From the NCBI GenBank assembly GCA_035327585.1, contig DAOLDD010000001.1, positions 142,796 through 206,795 on the forward strand: a stretch of DNA of 64,000 nt. Direction: 5' to 3'. This document shows, in pieces, positions 52,097 through 61,331 of the stretch. The position numbers were made by a program, and so were the translations under genes. The notes beneath the pieces are model-generated. The model saw only the letters and a list, made by a program, of their open reading frames with translations, did not search any database and was not told the origin of the DNA. Origin of the DNA: JAMLJG01 sp035327585 (lineage in GTDB: Bacteria > Verrucomicrobiota > Kiritimatiellia > CAIVKH01). The stretch's first letter is position 1, and every line of letters begins with the position of its first letter.

Positions 52097-52150
52097 AGCC
52101 GGCGGGTTGAGATTTGTCGGCGGGCGCGCATTTGCTACGCTGCCGTCCAC

Positions 52151-53134
52151 ATGTCCACTCACCGCGCCACGCTTCGATGGATTGCCCTGCTGTTCCCGAT
52201 CTCCATGGCGGTTGCCCTGGTGCTCGGCCCGGGCTGGGCCGCCCCGTGGGATTTGTTCCTGCCGGAGCAGCGCGGCATCTTGGAAATCCGCGCGTGGCGC
52301 GTGCTGCTGGGCGCGGTCAGCGGCGCATCGCTCGCCGCGGCGGGCGTCGTGCTTCAAGCCATTCTGCGCAATCCGCTCGCGGAACCGTACATCCTCGGCG
52401 TGTCCGCGGGCGCGGGCGTCGGCGCGGCGTCGGCAATCGTCTGGGGCGGCCTGGCGCTGGGCGCGCTGGTTCTGCCGATGGGTGGCTTCGCGGGCGGCCT
52501 GATCAGCCTCTTCGCGGTGTACCTGCTCGCGCGCGTGGATACGCGCACGGCGCCGCACACGCTCATCCTCGCCGGCGTGGCCTGGGGGGCGCTGTGCAGC
52601 AGCATCCTGATGTTCTTCGTCTCGCGCTCCACCGCGGAGGGCCTGCACGCCGTCTCGTGGTGGTTCCTCGGCGACCTGCAGGTGTATGACCCCGGCCTCG
52701 TCCTCACCGTGGCGCTGCTGAACGCCTGCGCGCTGGCCGCCATCCTGCTGCGCGCGCGCACGCTCGACGCGTTAACGCTGGGCGATGAACTCGCAACGCA
52801 CCTCGGTGTGTCGGCGGAACGCAGCAAAATTCTCCTGCTCGCGCTCGCCACCCTGCTGGCCTCCGCGAGCGTCAGCGCGTGCGGCCTCATCGCTTTCGTC
52901 GGCCTGGTCATTCCGCACATCGCGCGCGCCCTCGCCGGTCCCAGCCACCGACGCCTGCTCCCCGCCGCCATCCTGCTGGGCGCCGCCTTCCTCGCCCTCG
53001 TCGACGGACTGGGACGCACGCTGTTTTATCCGGTGGAAGTGCCGGTCGGCATCTTCACCGCGCTGATCGGCGCGCCGTTCTTCCTCGCGCTGCTGCGCAA
53101 GAAGCGACGCGACATGTGGGGATATGCGCCATGA
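52151..53134 (+). CDS. FecCD/BtuC-type ABC importer permease
   Basis: A 327-residue permease with 8-10 membrane segments. The family sequences ILRNPLAEPYILGVSAGAGVG (split across about 75-95) and CGLIAFVGLVIPHIAR (about 243-258) are clear. It imports an iron chelate, haem or cobalamin with a periplasmic binding protein; none is encoded here. It overlaps the ATPase gene by 4 bases. The 54 bases upstream are too short for a cobalamin riboswitch, and no such element is seen. Confidence 0.92.
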   Translation: MSTHRATLRWIALLFPISMAVALVLGPGWAAPWDLFLPEQRGILEIRAWRVLLGAVSGASLAAAGVVLQAILRNPLAEPYILGVSAGAGVGAASAIVWGGLALGALVLPMGGFAGGLISLFAVYLLARVDTRTAPHTLILAGVAWGALCSSILMFFVSRSTAEGLHAVSWWFLGDLQVYDPGLVLTVALLNACALAAILLRARTLDALTLGDELATHLGVSAERSKILLLALATLLASASVSACGLIAFVGLVIPHIARALAGPSHRRLLPAAILLGAAFLALVDGLGRTLFYPVEVPVGIFTALIGAPFFLALLRKKRRDMWGYAP

Positions 53135-53910
53135 CGCCGGCAGCCCGCCCGCTTTCCGCCGTTCGCGTCACCACGGGCTACCGGCGCGTGCCGGTGGTGC
53201 ACGAGGTCTCCATCACCGCGGCGCCCGGCGAGGTGCTCGGGCTGATCGGCCCAAACGGCGCGGGCAAGACCACGCTGCTGCGCCTGTTGAGCGGCGTCCA
53301 TGAACCGTGGGCGGGTCGCATCCTGCTCGGCGATGAACCGCTGGAGGCGCTCACCCCGCGCGAACGCGCGCGCCAGGTCGCCTTCGTGCCGCAGGGCGTT
53401 AACATCCCGGTGCCGTTCACCGTCGCCGACATCGTCGCCATGGGCCGCCTGCCCTACCTCGGCGGCTGGGCGCCGCTCACGGCGGAGGATGAAATCGCGG
53501 TCGCGTCCGCGCTGGAGCAGGTGGGTCTCGCGGGAAAAGCCGATACGTCGATCCACGCGCTAAGCGCTGGCGAACAACAACGCGCCCTGCTCGCCCTCGC
53601 CCTCGCGCAACAACCGCGTGTCCTGCTGTTGGATGAACCGACGGCGCACCTGGACCTGCACCACGCGTGGAATCTCATGCAACTCGTGCGCGACCTCGCC
53701 CGCGCGCAGCAGCTCGTCGTCGTTCTCTCCACCCACGACCTCTCCCTCGCCGCGTCCACCTGCACGCGGCTCGCCCTCATCGAGAAGGGAAAACTCACCG
53801 CTGAAGGCGGACGCGAGGACGTGCTGCGAGCGGAGCGCCTGACGGAGGCCTACGGCCATCCCCTCGCCGTCACCGTGGCGAATGATCGTTGGTGGGTGCA
53901 TCCGGCGTGA
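53131..53910 (+). CDS. ABC importer ATPase (BtuD/FhuC type)
   Basis: A 259-residue ATPase with Walker A GPNGAGKTT (about 36-44), a signature LSAGEQQRALLALALAQ (about 142-158) and Walker B VLLLDEPTAHLD (about 162-173). The ATG at 53131 overlaps the permease stop (ATGA). FecCD-partner ATPases share this length and the HAWNLMQLVRDLAR helix after the D-loop. The likely substrate is cobalamin, haem or a siderophore. Confidence 0.92.
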   Translation: MTPAARPLSAVRVTTGYRRVPVVHEVSITAAPGEVLGLIGPNGAGKTTLLRLLSGVHEPWAGRILLGDEPLEALTPRERARQVAFVPQGVNIPVPFTVADIVAMGRLPYLGGWAPLTAEDEIAVASALEQVGLAGKADTSIHALSAGEQQRALLALALAQQPRVLLLDEPTAHLDLHHAWNLMQLVRDLARAQQLVVVLSTHDLSLAASTCTRLALIEKGKLTAEGGREDVLRAERLTEAYGHPLAVTVANDRWWVHPA

Positions 53911-53911
53911 G

Positions 53912-53997
53912 GCATTGCCAATTGCCAATTTCCAATTGTCAATTGGGGAGATTAGAGCGCTCGTTATTTTTCGTTCGCAATTGGCAATTGGCAATGC
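53912..53997. terminator. Long perfect inverted repeat between convergent genes
   Basis: The 19-base arms 53912-53930 and 53979-53997 are perfect reverse complements made of CAATTGG/CCAATTG units. Additional CCAATT and CAATTG units lie in the loop. The element fills the space between the ABC importer and pgpA, which are convergent. It could serve as a bidirectional terminator or be a dispersed repeat. No U-run follows immediately, so the terminator role is uncertain. Confidence 0.55.
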
Positions 53998-54480
53998 TCA
54001 CAGCCAGCCAAAATGCAGCGCCGCGCGGTAGAGCGCGTGGTTGACGGCGAGCGCGTAAAGCGCCGCGAAAACATCGTCGATCACGATGCCGACGCCGCCT
54101 TTCAGGCGCTGGAGGCCGTTTGCGGGCCAGAATTTCGCGATGTCGAAAAAGCGGTTCGTTACAAAGGCCACGGCCATCACGACGAGCCCGTGCGGGTGGT
54201 CCCAGACCGGCAGGCCGATCATGCAAATCGGGAACGTGAGGTATTCATCCGCCACGCACGGCTTCGGGTCCTTGTTCTTCAGCTTGTCCTCGACGGCCTG
54301 GCTCAGCGGGATCGCGAGCAGCGTGAGCGCGATTGCCCACGCGATCTGGCCGGGCACGCCGAAGTGGGAGTTGATGGCCCACACCAGCGGAAGGCCGAGA
54401 AGGCACCCCACGGTGCCAGGCGCGAACGGACTGTAACCGAGGCCAAAACCCGTGCCGGCCCATTCGAGGAATCGCTTCAT
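53998..54480 (-). CDS. pgpA: Phosphatidylglycerophosphatase A
   Basis: A 160-residue membrane enzyme with the family pattern: GLGYSPFAPGTVGCLLG at the N-terminus, KDPKPCVADEYLTFPI in the middle and GGVGIVIDDVFAALYA near the C-terminus. It removes phosphate from phosphatidylglycerol phosphate. The ATG at 54480 overlaps the stop of the upstream gene (ATGA). It is last in the operon that begins near 60621. Confidence 0.9.
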   Translation of the reverse strand: MKRFLEWAGTGFGLGYSPFAPGTVGCLLGLPLVWAINSHFGVPGQIAWAIALTLLAIPLSQAVEDKLKNKDPKPCVADEYLTFPICMIGLPVWDHPHGLVVMAVAFVTNRFFDIAKFWPANGLQRLKGGVGIVIDDVFAALYALAVNHALYRAALHFGWL

Positions 54481-56048
54481 CGTTCGCCTCCCAGTTGAAA
54501 TTCGTATTCCAGCGTATCCTGCCGGGGCCGAACCCACAGGCGCAACTCGCGCTGCGGCGCAAGCGCGTCGATCCAGGCCTTCGCCTCGTTCAGGCGCTGG
54601 CGCATCGGCTGCGATTCGCGCGGATTTTCGACCAGCAGCTTCAAGGACCACGCGGTGATGGCGAGACGGATCAGCTTTGCCCCGTCATCAAGGTCCATCC
54701 ACAAATAGCCCAGCGCACCCTGATCGCGCATCCGCCGCATGCCGTCCGCCAGCACCCCGTCGCCCGGGGCCGTCTGCCCGCGTTCACGCAGGAGCTTGGC
54801 AAGCACATCGACATTGCTCGAAAAAACCATCGACTGAGTGAACGACGCATAAGCCAGTCGCTCGCGCGCCTCCAGCGAAGCGTACGCGGATCGTCCGGTG
54901 GACTCGATGGCGAACACCCGCTGCGTGCCCACCAAAACAGGTTGCGGCACAAGCCCCCACGGGGCGATCGCGTTGAGGCGGTCAAACGCGGCATGGATTC
55001 CGCGTTGCGCGCCGGCCGGGTCGGGCGTCGAATAGGCCGCGAGCAGGCTCGGCAACCGCACCGCCATGAAGCGACCGCTGTACGGTCCGCCGACCAGTGC
55101 GAAGGCCGCCGCGCCGGGTTCGTCGCCCTGCAGCAACGCGGCCACCTCGCGGCCAATGGGATTATCCGCGGCGGCCGCCAGCCAGGCGTGCGCGAGGCTG
55201 CGATCGAGCACCAGCGCCGCCGCCGGATGGCCGGCCAGCAGGCTGGAGAACTCATCCAAACTGCCGAGCGGCGGAGACGGCCGCGATTCAACCGGCACAC
55301 CGGCCACCGTAATCGTGCCATCCAGACCCCCATCGTTCCTGAAATCCAGCGTGTAGCGAATGGGCGGTCCCCAGCCCGCCTCGGCGGGCAGCCGCACCCA
55401 GCCGCGATCCAGCGCGTCGTCCGCGGAGACGGGCGCGAGCGACCCCATGCTCGCAAGCGAACTGAAGTATCCGTCGTAACAGGCGAGAATGTCTTCGATG
55501 CCGAGCGTGTCGACGGCCATGCAGCCGACGAGCATGCCCTCCACCAGGGCGAAGGTGACGCGCTCACCATTATTGAGCCCCTTCGGCGTCCACACCCAAA
55601 CGCTCCAGCCGTTGCGGGAGGCGGCGCGCCGCAGCGTCGGGTCCTTGATCGATTTGAGCGCCCAGCGGAAGCGCTGGCTCTGTCCCCCCAGCCACGCGCT
55701 GAACACCCAAGCCGGGCGACCGGTCATCCGCATCTCGGGAACGTACGCGAGATAAACGTCGTCGCGCGCAATCCGCTGGAGAAATTTATGCGTATCCGCG
55801 CTGTCGGCGAGTTCCCGCCATTCGGACACCTCGATGCCCAGCGCGCCCGCGACGCTCGCCAGCAACGGGTGCGCCGAAATCGCGTCCCAGCGCCCCGCCA
55901 GGTTGTAATGCGCGGTCACCCAAGTCGCGCCCACCGGAATGGCGCGAAGCGGTGCGCGCGGGTCGCGCGGCACATGCAGGGACCACCAAACCGTGGCGAC
56001 CACGGAGAGGACGAAGAGCGCCCAGAAAAGTAGCGGTCGCCGCTTCAT
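54477..56048 (-). CDS. Membrane-anchored protein of unknown function (DUF3352-like layout)
   Basis: A protein of about 523 residues with one N-terminal membrane helix (LLFWALFVLSVVATVWWSL); the rest is likely periplasmic. Segments such as IPVGATWVTAHYNLAGRW, LAYASFTQSMVFSSNVDVLAK and GALGYLWMDLDDGAKLI suggest a repetitive alpha/beta fold like the DUF3352 family, though I cannot confirm this. The ATG at 56048 overlaps the pyrD stop (ATGA). A long in-frame extension upstream lies inside pyrD and is not coding. No catalytic residues are recognised. Confidence 0.72.
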   Translation of the reverse strand: MKRRPLLFWALFVLSVVATVWWSLHVPRDPRAPLRAIPVGATWVTAHYNLAGRWDAISAHPLLASVAGALGIEVSEWRELADSADTHKFLQRIARDDVYLAYVPEMRMTGRPAWVFSAWLGGQSQRFRWALKSIKDPTLRRAASRNGWSVWVWTPKGLNNGERVTFALVEGMLVGCMAVDTLGIEDILACYDGYFSSLASMGSLAPVSADDALDRGWVRLPAEAGWGPPIRYTLDFRNDGGLDGTITVAGVPVESRPSPPLGSLDEFSSLLAGHPAAALVLDRSLAHAWLAAAADNPIGREVAALLQGDEPGAAAFALVGGPYSGRFMAVRLPSLLAAYSTPDPAGAQRGIHAAFDRLNAIAPWGLVPQPVLVGTQRVFAIESTGRSAYASLEARERLAYASFTQSMVFSSNVDVLAKLLRERGQTAPGDGVLADGMRRMRDQGALGYLWMDLDDGAKLIRLAITAWSLKLLVENPRESQPMRQRLNEAKAWIDALAPQRELRLWVRPRQDTLEYEFQLGGER

Positions 56049-56959
56049 GCCTTGAGTGAACCCACCCACTCGCCCACGGAGCCGAGTTTTTCCCGCGCGA
56101 GAAAATCGCGGATGCCCGCCGCCACGCGCAACGCGGTGTCCGGGTTGGTGAAGCTCGCGGTGCCGACCGCCACCGCCCGTGCGCCAACCAGGAGGAATTC
56201 CAAGGCGTCCTCCGCTGACGTGATGCCGCCCATGCCAATCACGGGAATCTTGACGGCCTTCGCCGCGAGCCAGACGAGGCGAAGCGCAATTGGTTTGATC
56301 GCGGGGCCGGTCAACCCGCCCGTTTTGTTCGCCAGCACCGGCGTGCGGGTCTTCAAATCCACGCCCATCGCGGGGAACGAGTTGATCAGCGAAATCGCGT
56401 TTGCCCCGCAGGCCTCCGCGCACCGCGCATACTCCGCGATGTCGCTCACATTCGGCGCGAGCTTGGGAATCACGGGGAGCTTCGTGGCCCCGCGAACGGA
56501 TTTCACCACGCGTTCGAACATGCAAAGGTCCGTTCCGAACAGCGCGCTGCCCTCCTTGATGTTCGGGCAGGATACATTGATTTCGAGACCGGCGATGCCC
56601 GGCACTTCGTCGAAGCGCGCCGCGACCTCGGTGTATTCCTCAATCGTCCTGCCCCAAATGTTCACAATCACCGGCACGTCGTACCCGCGGAGGAACGGCA
56701 TGTATTCGCTGACGAATCCGTCCACGCCGGGACCGGGCAGGCCGATGGCGTTCAGCAGGCCGCTCGCCACCTCCGCCGTGCGCGGCGTCGGGTTCCCCTT
56801 CGTCGGGTTGAGGCAAATGCCCTTCACGACAATTGCGCCGAGCTGGTTGAGATCCACCAACTCCGCGTATTCCGGCCCGTACCCAAACGTGCCCGACGCG
56901 GTCATCACCGGATTTTTCATCCGGATGCCGCCGATATCCACGCAACAATCGGGGTTCAC
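56045..56959 (-). CDS. pyrD: Dihydroorotate dehydrogenase, class 1B catalytic subunit
   Basis: About 304 residues: a flavoprotein barrel with the class 1 N-terminal NPVMTASGTFGYG, the catalytic cysteine in NVSCPNIKEG and the FMN-phosphate end GMGGITSAEDALEFLLVGA. It oxidises dihydroorotate to orotate in pyrimidine synthesis, passing electrons to PyrK. The GTG at 56959 overlaps the pyrK stop (GTGA) and yields VNPDCCVDIGG; upstream extension is out of family. The Cys instead of Ser at the active site marks class 1. Confidence 0.93.
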   Translation of the reverse strand: MNPDCCVDIGGIRMKNPVMTASGTFGYGPEYAELVDLNQLGAIVVKGICLNPTKGNPTPRTAEVASGLLNAIGLPGPGVDGFVSEYMPFLRGYDVPVIVNIWGRTIEEYTEVAARFDEVPGIAGLEINVSCPNIKEGSALFGTDLCMFERVVKSVRGATKLPVIPKLAPNVSDIAEYARCAEACGANAISLINSFPAMGVDLKTRTPVLANKTGGLTGPAIKPIALRLVWLAAKAVKIPVIGMGGITSAEDALEFLLVGARAVAVGTASFTNPDTALRVAAGIRDFLAREKLGSVGEWVGSLKA

Positions 56960-57744
56960 GCGAGCTCCTCCCACAACACATCGCGGGCATTGAAGACGGG
57001 GCCTTCGCGGCAGGCGCGTGCCCAGGTCCAGCCGTCGCCGTCCCTCACCTTGAGGACGCACGTGAGGCATGCGCCGACGCCGCAGCCCATGTTGTTGTCG
57101 GCGGAGGTCCACGCGGTCCAGCCTTCCTGCAACGCGCGCGCGGCGACGGCTTTCAACATGCCGCCGGGTCCGCAGACGAAAAGTTCGGGTTTGAGGTCAC
57201 CGCCCTCCGCGCGCCACCAGTCGTCCAGCGCATCAGTAACGATGCCGCGACGGCCGAGCGAACCGTCCTCGGTGGTCACATGCACGGTCCACCCGAGCGC
57301 CTCGAAATCGGACACGCAGAGGATGTCCTTCGCGGCGCGCCCCCCGAAAAACGCGACGCCCTTCACCGGCGACGTGCGGGCGGTGAGGTAGAGCGCGGCC
57401 ATGCCGTAGCCGCCGGCGACGATGACGGGATAGGCACCGGGCTGCGGCGCGGGGAACCCATGGCCAAGCGGGCCGAGGATGCTCAGGGTCTCGCCGGCCT
57501 TGAGGTACTGGAGGGTGCGGGTGCCTTTGCCCACATCCTTATAGAGAATCGCCAGCGTGTCGCCGTCCGCCCGGAATACGCTGAAGGGGCGGCGCAGCAC
57601 GCACTCGTCGAGGTGCGGCACCTTGACGTGGATAAACTGGCCGGGTTGGACCCGCGGCGCGACGCCGGGCGCGCGCATGCGCAGGAGATTGTAGCCGCCG
57701 TGGATGGGCTGATGATCGAGGACGATGGCTTGTTCGAGCTTCAT
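56956..57744 (-). CDS. pyrK: Dihydroorotate dehydrogenase electron transfer subunit
   Basis: About 262 residues: an FAD-binding domain with RRPFSVFRADG (about 51-61), an NAD-binding domain (VIVAGGYGMAALYL) and a [2Fe-2S] cysteine cluster in CGVGACLTC plus a later ARAC. It couples PyrD to NAD. The ATG at 57744 starts MKLEQAIVLDHQ; a longer extension lacks coding character. It lies 38 bases after thiL and overlaps pyrD. Confidence 0.92.
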   Translation of the reverse strand: MKLEQAIVLDHQPIHGGYNLLRMRAPGVAPRVQPGQFIHVKVPHLDECVLRRPFSVFRADGDTLAILYKDVGKGTRTLQYLKAGETLSILGPLGHGFPAPQPGAYPVIVAGGYGMAALYLTARTSPVKGVAFFGGRAAKDILCVSDFEALGWTVHVTTEDGSLGRRGIVTDALDDWWRAEGGDLKPELFVCGPGGMLKAVAARALQEGWTAWTSADNNMGCGVGACLTCVLKVRDGDGWTWARACREGPVFNARDVLWEELA

Positions 57745-57782
57745 GAAATGGGGGCTGAATCTCGCCTGTTTGGGCGGTCGGG

Positions 57783-58748
57783 TCAAGTAGCCGCGCGCGC
57801 GGATTGAAAATGTTCGTAGCCGCGCGCCTGCAATTCGCGATCCGGCGCGCCGGGCGTGCGCAGGCGAATGCGGCCGACGTGGGGGGTGATGGCGCCAAAC
57901 GCGGTGACGCGCGTCGCGAAGGCACGCGGCCATGCCTTCAAAAACGCGGGCACCTTGCGCCGCGGCACGGTGAAGAGCAGTTCAAAATCCTCCCCGTCCT
58001 CCAGCGCGTGTTCAAGTGGCGTACGCCCATCGCGCGACCGCCGCGCCGCCGCGGAAACGGGTATGCGCAGGGGATCAAGATCGGCGCCGACACCGCTCGC
58101 GGTCACGAGATGGCGGAGGTCCGTTGCGAGCCCATCGCTGATATCGATCGCGGCACGCGACCAACCGCCCGCCAGCAACCAGCGCCCTTCACGCACGCGC
58201 GGGTCGAATCGGAGATGTCGGCCCGTGAAGCTGCCGCCCAATTCGCCGGTCACAAACAGGATGTCGCCGGCGCGGGCGCCCGAGCGCAACAAGGCGCGGC
58301 CCGCGGGCAATTCGCCAATTCCGAACACATGCAAGGCGAGTTGGTTGGCGCGGACGGTTTCCCCACCGACGAGGGTCACGCCGTGCGCTTCGGCGATGGT
58401 ACGCAGGCCGCGATAGAGGTCCCGTATGCGCGCCACCGGCGTCGAATCGGGCGCGGCGAGGCTGACGAGGAGGTGGCGCGGCTCGGCGCCCATCGCGGCA
58501 AAATCGCTGAGTACGCGGCCGACCGCTTTGCGGCCGGCGGCGCGCGGCGAGGCTTCCGGGTGAAAATGCACGCCCTCCACCACCGCATCGCACTTCAACA
58601 CCAAATCCCGGCCGCGCGCGGCGCGCACCACCGCTGCATCGTCGCCCGGCCCCACGCAGACACTGCGCGGCATCGGCAGTCCCGAGGTCAGGAGCCGGAT
58701 CAGGGCGCGCTCGCCCAGCGTGGACAAGGTTGGCATGGATTTTTTCAT
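57783..58748 (-). CDS. thiL: Thiamine-monophosphate kinase
   Basis: A 321-residue PurM-like enzyme with the ThiL metal/nucleotide motifs VGPGDDAAVV (about 32-41), DAVVEGVHF (about 54-62), NxLSDFAAMGA-type VLSDFAAMGAEP (about 78-89) and DISDGLATDL (about 205-214). It makes thiamine diphosphate from the monophosphate. The start overlaps the CPBP protease stop by 4 bases. Confidence 0.92.
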   Translation of the reverse strand: MKKSMPTLSTLGERALIRLLTSGLPMPRSVCVGPGDDAAVVRAARGRDLVLKCDAVVEGVHFHPEASPRAAGRKAVGRVLSDFAAMGAEPRHLLVSLAAPDSTPVARIRDLYRGLRTIAEAHGVTLVGGETVRANQLALHVFGIGELPAGRALLRSGARAGDILFVTGELGGSFTGRHLRFDPRVREGRWLLAGGWSRAAIDISDGLATDLRHLVTASGVGADLDPLRIPVSAAARRSRDGRTPLEHALEDGEDFELLFTVPRRKVPAFLKAWPRAFATRVTAFGAITPHVGRIRLRTPGAPDRELQARGYEHFQSARAAT

Positions 58749-59635
58749 TTGATCGTCAACAGGATGGCGGTGGTGATGGCGTTAAAACTCGCGTGCATGA
58801 CAATCGGCACCAGCACCGACCCGCTGAGGATGTAGCCGACCCCCAGCGCCAGGGAAAGCGCGAACAGCGTCGCGAAGGACGGCAGATGCCCGTGGATGAT
58901 CGCGAAGAGGAAGGACGTCACGAGCATCGCGGTCCACGTGCCGTAGCGACGCGCCATCACCGGCAGCAGCAGGCCGCGAAACAGGACTTCCTCAAACAGC
59001 GGCGCGAGGCCCACAGCCAGTACGACAAAGTAGATCCGCATCCAGCGCTGCGGCTCGTCGGCGATGGCGAACGCGACCTCCTGGAGCGAGGGTTGATGCC
59101 CGAGGAGATGCAGCACGAGATGAAAGAGCAGCGTCAACACCAGCAGCGCGGGCAGCGCGCCGAGCAACGCCACGACGCCCTTCAGCACGTCGTAGGGGAC
59201 GCTGAGGAGTTCGACGCCGAAGCCGTCGCGAATGGATCGTCGCCGCCGGACCAACAGCACGGCGACGGTAAACAGCCCGGCCACGTGGAACAGGCAGCTC
59301 TGGAGCAGAACCAGGCTGGACGCCGGATTCAGCGACCAATCCGCTGTCCAGCGCAACCACGGTCCGCGCAGGAACAATGCGCCGACGAACCCCGCGCCCA
59401 GCACCAGCAGCACCGCCCGGATATCGCGGCCTTCCCACGGCCACTCCAACAGGCGGTTCAAGGCGGGACGAAGCGGAAACGGGCGGCGACGCAACCGGAT
59501 GAAGGCGACGAGATTGATGATCAGGCCCACCAGCACCAACGCGCCATAGATCGAACCGATCAGGCCCGCGCGCTGAAGCAGGTCGTATTCGAGCGGCGTG
59601 AGACCGGCGGCTTCGGCTTGGGCCAGGATCAGCAT
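58745..59635 (-). CDS. CPBP family intramembrane metalloprotease
   Basis: About 296 residues with six to eight membrane segments and the conserved motif EEVLFRG (EExxxR, about 216-222), FAIIHGH and a final HASFNA histidine. The family cleaves substrates in the membrane (Rce1-like). The ATG at 59635 lies 8 bases after the GT2 stop. A long in-frame extension upstream lies inside the GT2 gene. The substrate is unknown. Confidence 0.85.
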   Translation of the reverse strand: MLILAQAEAAGLTPLEYDLLQRAGLIGSIYGALVLVGLIINLVAFIRLRRRPFPLRPALNRLLEWPWEGRDIRAVLLVLGAGFVGALFLRGPWLRWTADWSLNPASSLVLLQSCLFHVAGLFTVAVLLVRRRRSIRDGFGVELLSVPYDVLKGVVALLGALPALLVLTLLFHLVLHLLGHQPSLQEVAFAIADEPQRWMRIYFVVLAVGLAPLFEEVLFRGLLLPVMARRYGTWTAMLVTSFLFAIIHGHLPSFATLFALSLALGVGYILSGSVLVPIVMHASFNAITTAILLTIK

Positions 59636-59643
59636 GTCCCGGT

Positions 59644-60621
59644 TCAACTCGCGCCGGATTCCAACGTTTCGCGAATCACGTAGATGGGTTTGTCCTGCGC
59701 CTCGTGGTAGGTGCGGATTTGCATCTCCGCGAGCAGGCCCATGCTGATGAACTGCATGCAAAACGCCAGCAGCATCAACGGCGTGATCACCCAGAAGGGA
59801 CGTTTGAGCAGGAACGGATCGAACAGGTGGAACAGCCGGTCGCCCGCGAGCATCGCGAGCATCACCGCCGCGAGGCCGCCGCAGACCAGCCCGATGCGGC
59901 CAAACACCTGGATGGGCCGCGTGCTGTATTGCAGTAGAAATTTGACGGTCATCAGGTCGAGCACGACCCGGAACGTACGCGAAATGCCGTATTTCGACGT
60001 GCCGAACTGGCGGGCATGATGCGTCACGACCACCTCGTCGATGCTGCCCCCCACCCAACTCGCCAGGGCGGGGATGAAGCGGTGCATCTCGCCATACAGG
60101 TGCACGTTCTTGATCACATCACGGCGATACGCCTTCAGCGTGCAGCCGTAGTCGTGCAGCGCAACACCGGTCATTTTGCTGATCAGGCCATTCGCGATGA
60201 TGGACGGCAGGCGCCGGTTGATGAATGTATCCTTCCGGTCCTTGCGCCAGCCGCTGACGACGTCGTAGCCGGCGTCGATCCGCTCCAGCAGTTTGGGAAT
60301 GTCCGCCGGGTCGTTCTGCAGGTCGGCGTCGAGCGTGACCACCACGTCGCCCCGTGCGGCATGGAAGCCCGCGCTCATCGCGGCGGTCTGTCCAAAATTG
60401 CGGCGGAACCGGATGGCGCGCAGGTGCGGGATGCGCTTCGCATTAGCGGCGAGCAACGACCAGGTCCGATCGCTGCTCCCATCGTCCACGAGGATGATTT
60501 CGTAGGAGCGATCAAGTCGCGACAGCGAGGCGTGAAGCTTGTCGCAAAGAAGATCGACGCTCTCCTCCTCGTTGTAGACGGGGATGACGACGGACACGGC
60601 GGGCGGCGGGGCGTTCTGCAT
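59644..60621 (-). CDS. Family 2 glycosyltransferase with C-terminal membrane helices (ArnC/GtrB-like)
   Basis: A 325-residue GT-A enzyme with VVIPVYNEEESVDLL (about 11-25), VDDGSSDRTW, the metal site TLDADLQNDP (about 95-104) and two C-terminal membrane helices (LVCGGLAAVMLAML and WVITPLMLLAFCMQFI). This is the layout of undecaprenyl-phosphate sugar synthases such as ArnC/GtrB. It is first in the minus-strand operon that leads to pyrK/pyrD. The sugar is unknown. Confidence 0.87.
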   Translation of the reverse strand: MQNAPPPAVSVVIPVYNEEESVDLLCDKLHASLSRLDRSYEIILVDDGSSDRTWSLLAANAKRIPHLRAIRFRRNFGQTAAMSAGFHAARGDVVVTLDADLQNDPADIPKLLERIDAGYDVVSGWRKDRKDTFINRRLPSIIANGLISKMTGVALHDYGCTLKAYRRDVIKNVHLYGEMHRFIPALASWVGGSIDEVVVTHHARQFGTSKYGISRTFRVVLDLMTVKFLLQYSTRPIQVFGRIGLVCGGLAAVMLAMLAGDRLFHLFDPFLLKRPFWVITPLMLLAFCMQFISMGLLAEMQIRTYHEAQDKPIYVIRETLESGAS

Positions 60622-60683
60622 GCGGGGATAATGCGGATTGCCCCCCGGCGAGGCAATCCCGAAGGCTGGACGACCGGCGGGAC

Positions 60684-60712
60684 TTGAGCGCGGGCCCCGA
60701 TTGCGCTATGTA
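60684..60712 (+). promoter_or_regulatory. Probable sigma70-like promoter of the lipoprotein gene
   Basis: TTGAGC (60684-60689) and TATGTA (60707-60712) are separated by 17 bases, and TAT follows. This lies about 48 bases before the ATG at 60760. The -10 resembles the one proposed at 29930. Confidence 0.5.
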
Positions 60713-60759
60713 TATCCCCAGCGAGGCGAATCTCCGCCTCATGAAAGAGGATGATCGTC

Positions 60760-61263
60760 ATGAGAACGTTTCGTTTGTTGCTGGCTCTGGCCGGAGTTTC
60801 CATTGCACTTTTGTCCGTCGGGTGCGCGTCGCCCGGCGTGAAGCACGCCTACAAGGGGGAACGCCAGGACCCCGCCGAACTCGCCGTCGTGCTCGGCACC
60901 ACGCAGCAGACCTACAACGTATTCAGCCCGTCCCGCGAACGCATTACGATCTCGCGCGTGGATGACCGCAGCACGATTCCCTGGTACTCGCCCTCCGCCT
61001 TCCCCACCGCGGTCTACGTGCAGCCCGGCCGACGCAAACTGGACATCCAATATGAACACGTCCACGGCGTGGCGAACGGCTCGGTCTGGGTGCAGGCGCA
61101 CACCAATCGCACCTATCAGATCAAGGTCATGAATCCGGAAAAACGAACACAGCGCGTCTTTTTTGTCATTGAGGACATCACCGCGCAAACCCTCGTCGGC
61201 GGCTTGGAAAATGCGCCGGACGCGGGCGGCGCGCCCCCCGTGGAAGCGCCCGCGGCGGAATAA
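60760..61263 (+). CDS. Small lipoprotein of unknown function
   Basis: A 167-residue protein with a lipobox signal (LLALAGVSIALLSVGCASP). The mature part is mostly beta-strand with AVYVQPGRRKLDIQYEH and a hydrophilic Pro/Ala-rich tail. An ATG at 60751 is also present, but AAGAGG is 9 bases before the ATG at 60760, which is chosen. The gene is convergent with the FAD oxidase. No function is assigned. Confidence 0.78.
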   Translation: MRTFRLLLALAGVSIALLSVGCASPGVKHAYKGERQDPAELAVVLGTTQQTYNVFSPSRERITISRVDDRSTIPWYSPSAFPTAVYVQPGRRKLDIQYEHVHGVANGSVWVQAHTNRTYQIKVMNPEKRTQRVFFVIEDITAQTLVGGLENAPDAGGAPPVEAPAAE

Positions 61264-61302
61264 CGCTTTGACCGGCCGCCAGGCTCTCCGCCCTCACCCC
61301 AG

Positions 61303-61324
61303 CCCTCTCTCCCGGGGAGAGGGG
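61303..61324. terminator. GC-rich hairpin between convergent genes
   Basis: CCCTCTCTCCC is followed directly by a GGGGAGAGGGGG complement, forming a stem of about 11 bp. It separates the lipoprotein and the FAD oxidase. There is no strong U-run, so it may be a terminator or a dispersed repeat. Confidence 0.45.
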
Positions 61325-61331
61325 GGACTGC

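Noticed and set aside
52097..52150. Cobalamin riboswitch upstream of the BtuC-type permease
   Set aside because: The 54-bp space is too short, and no B12-box-like sequence is visible.
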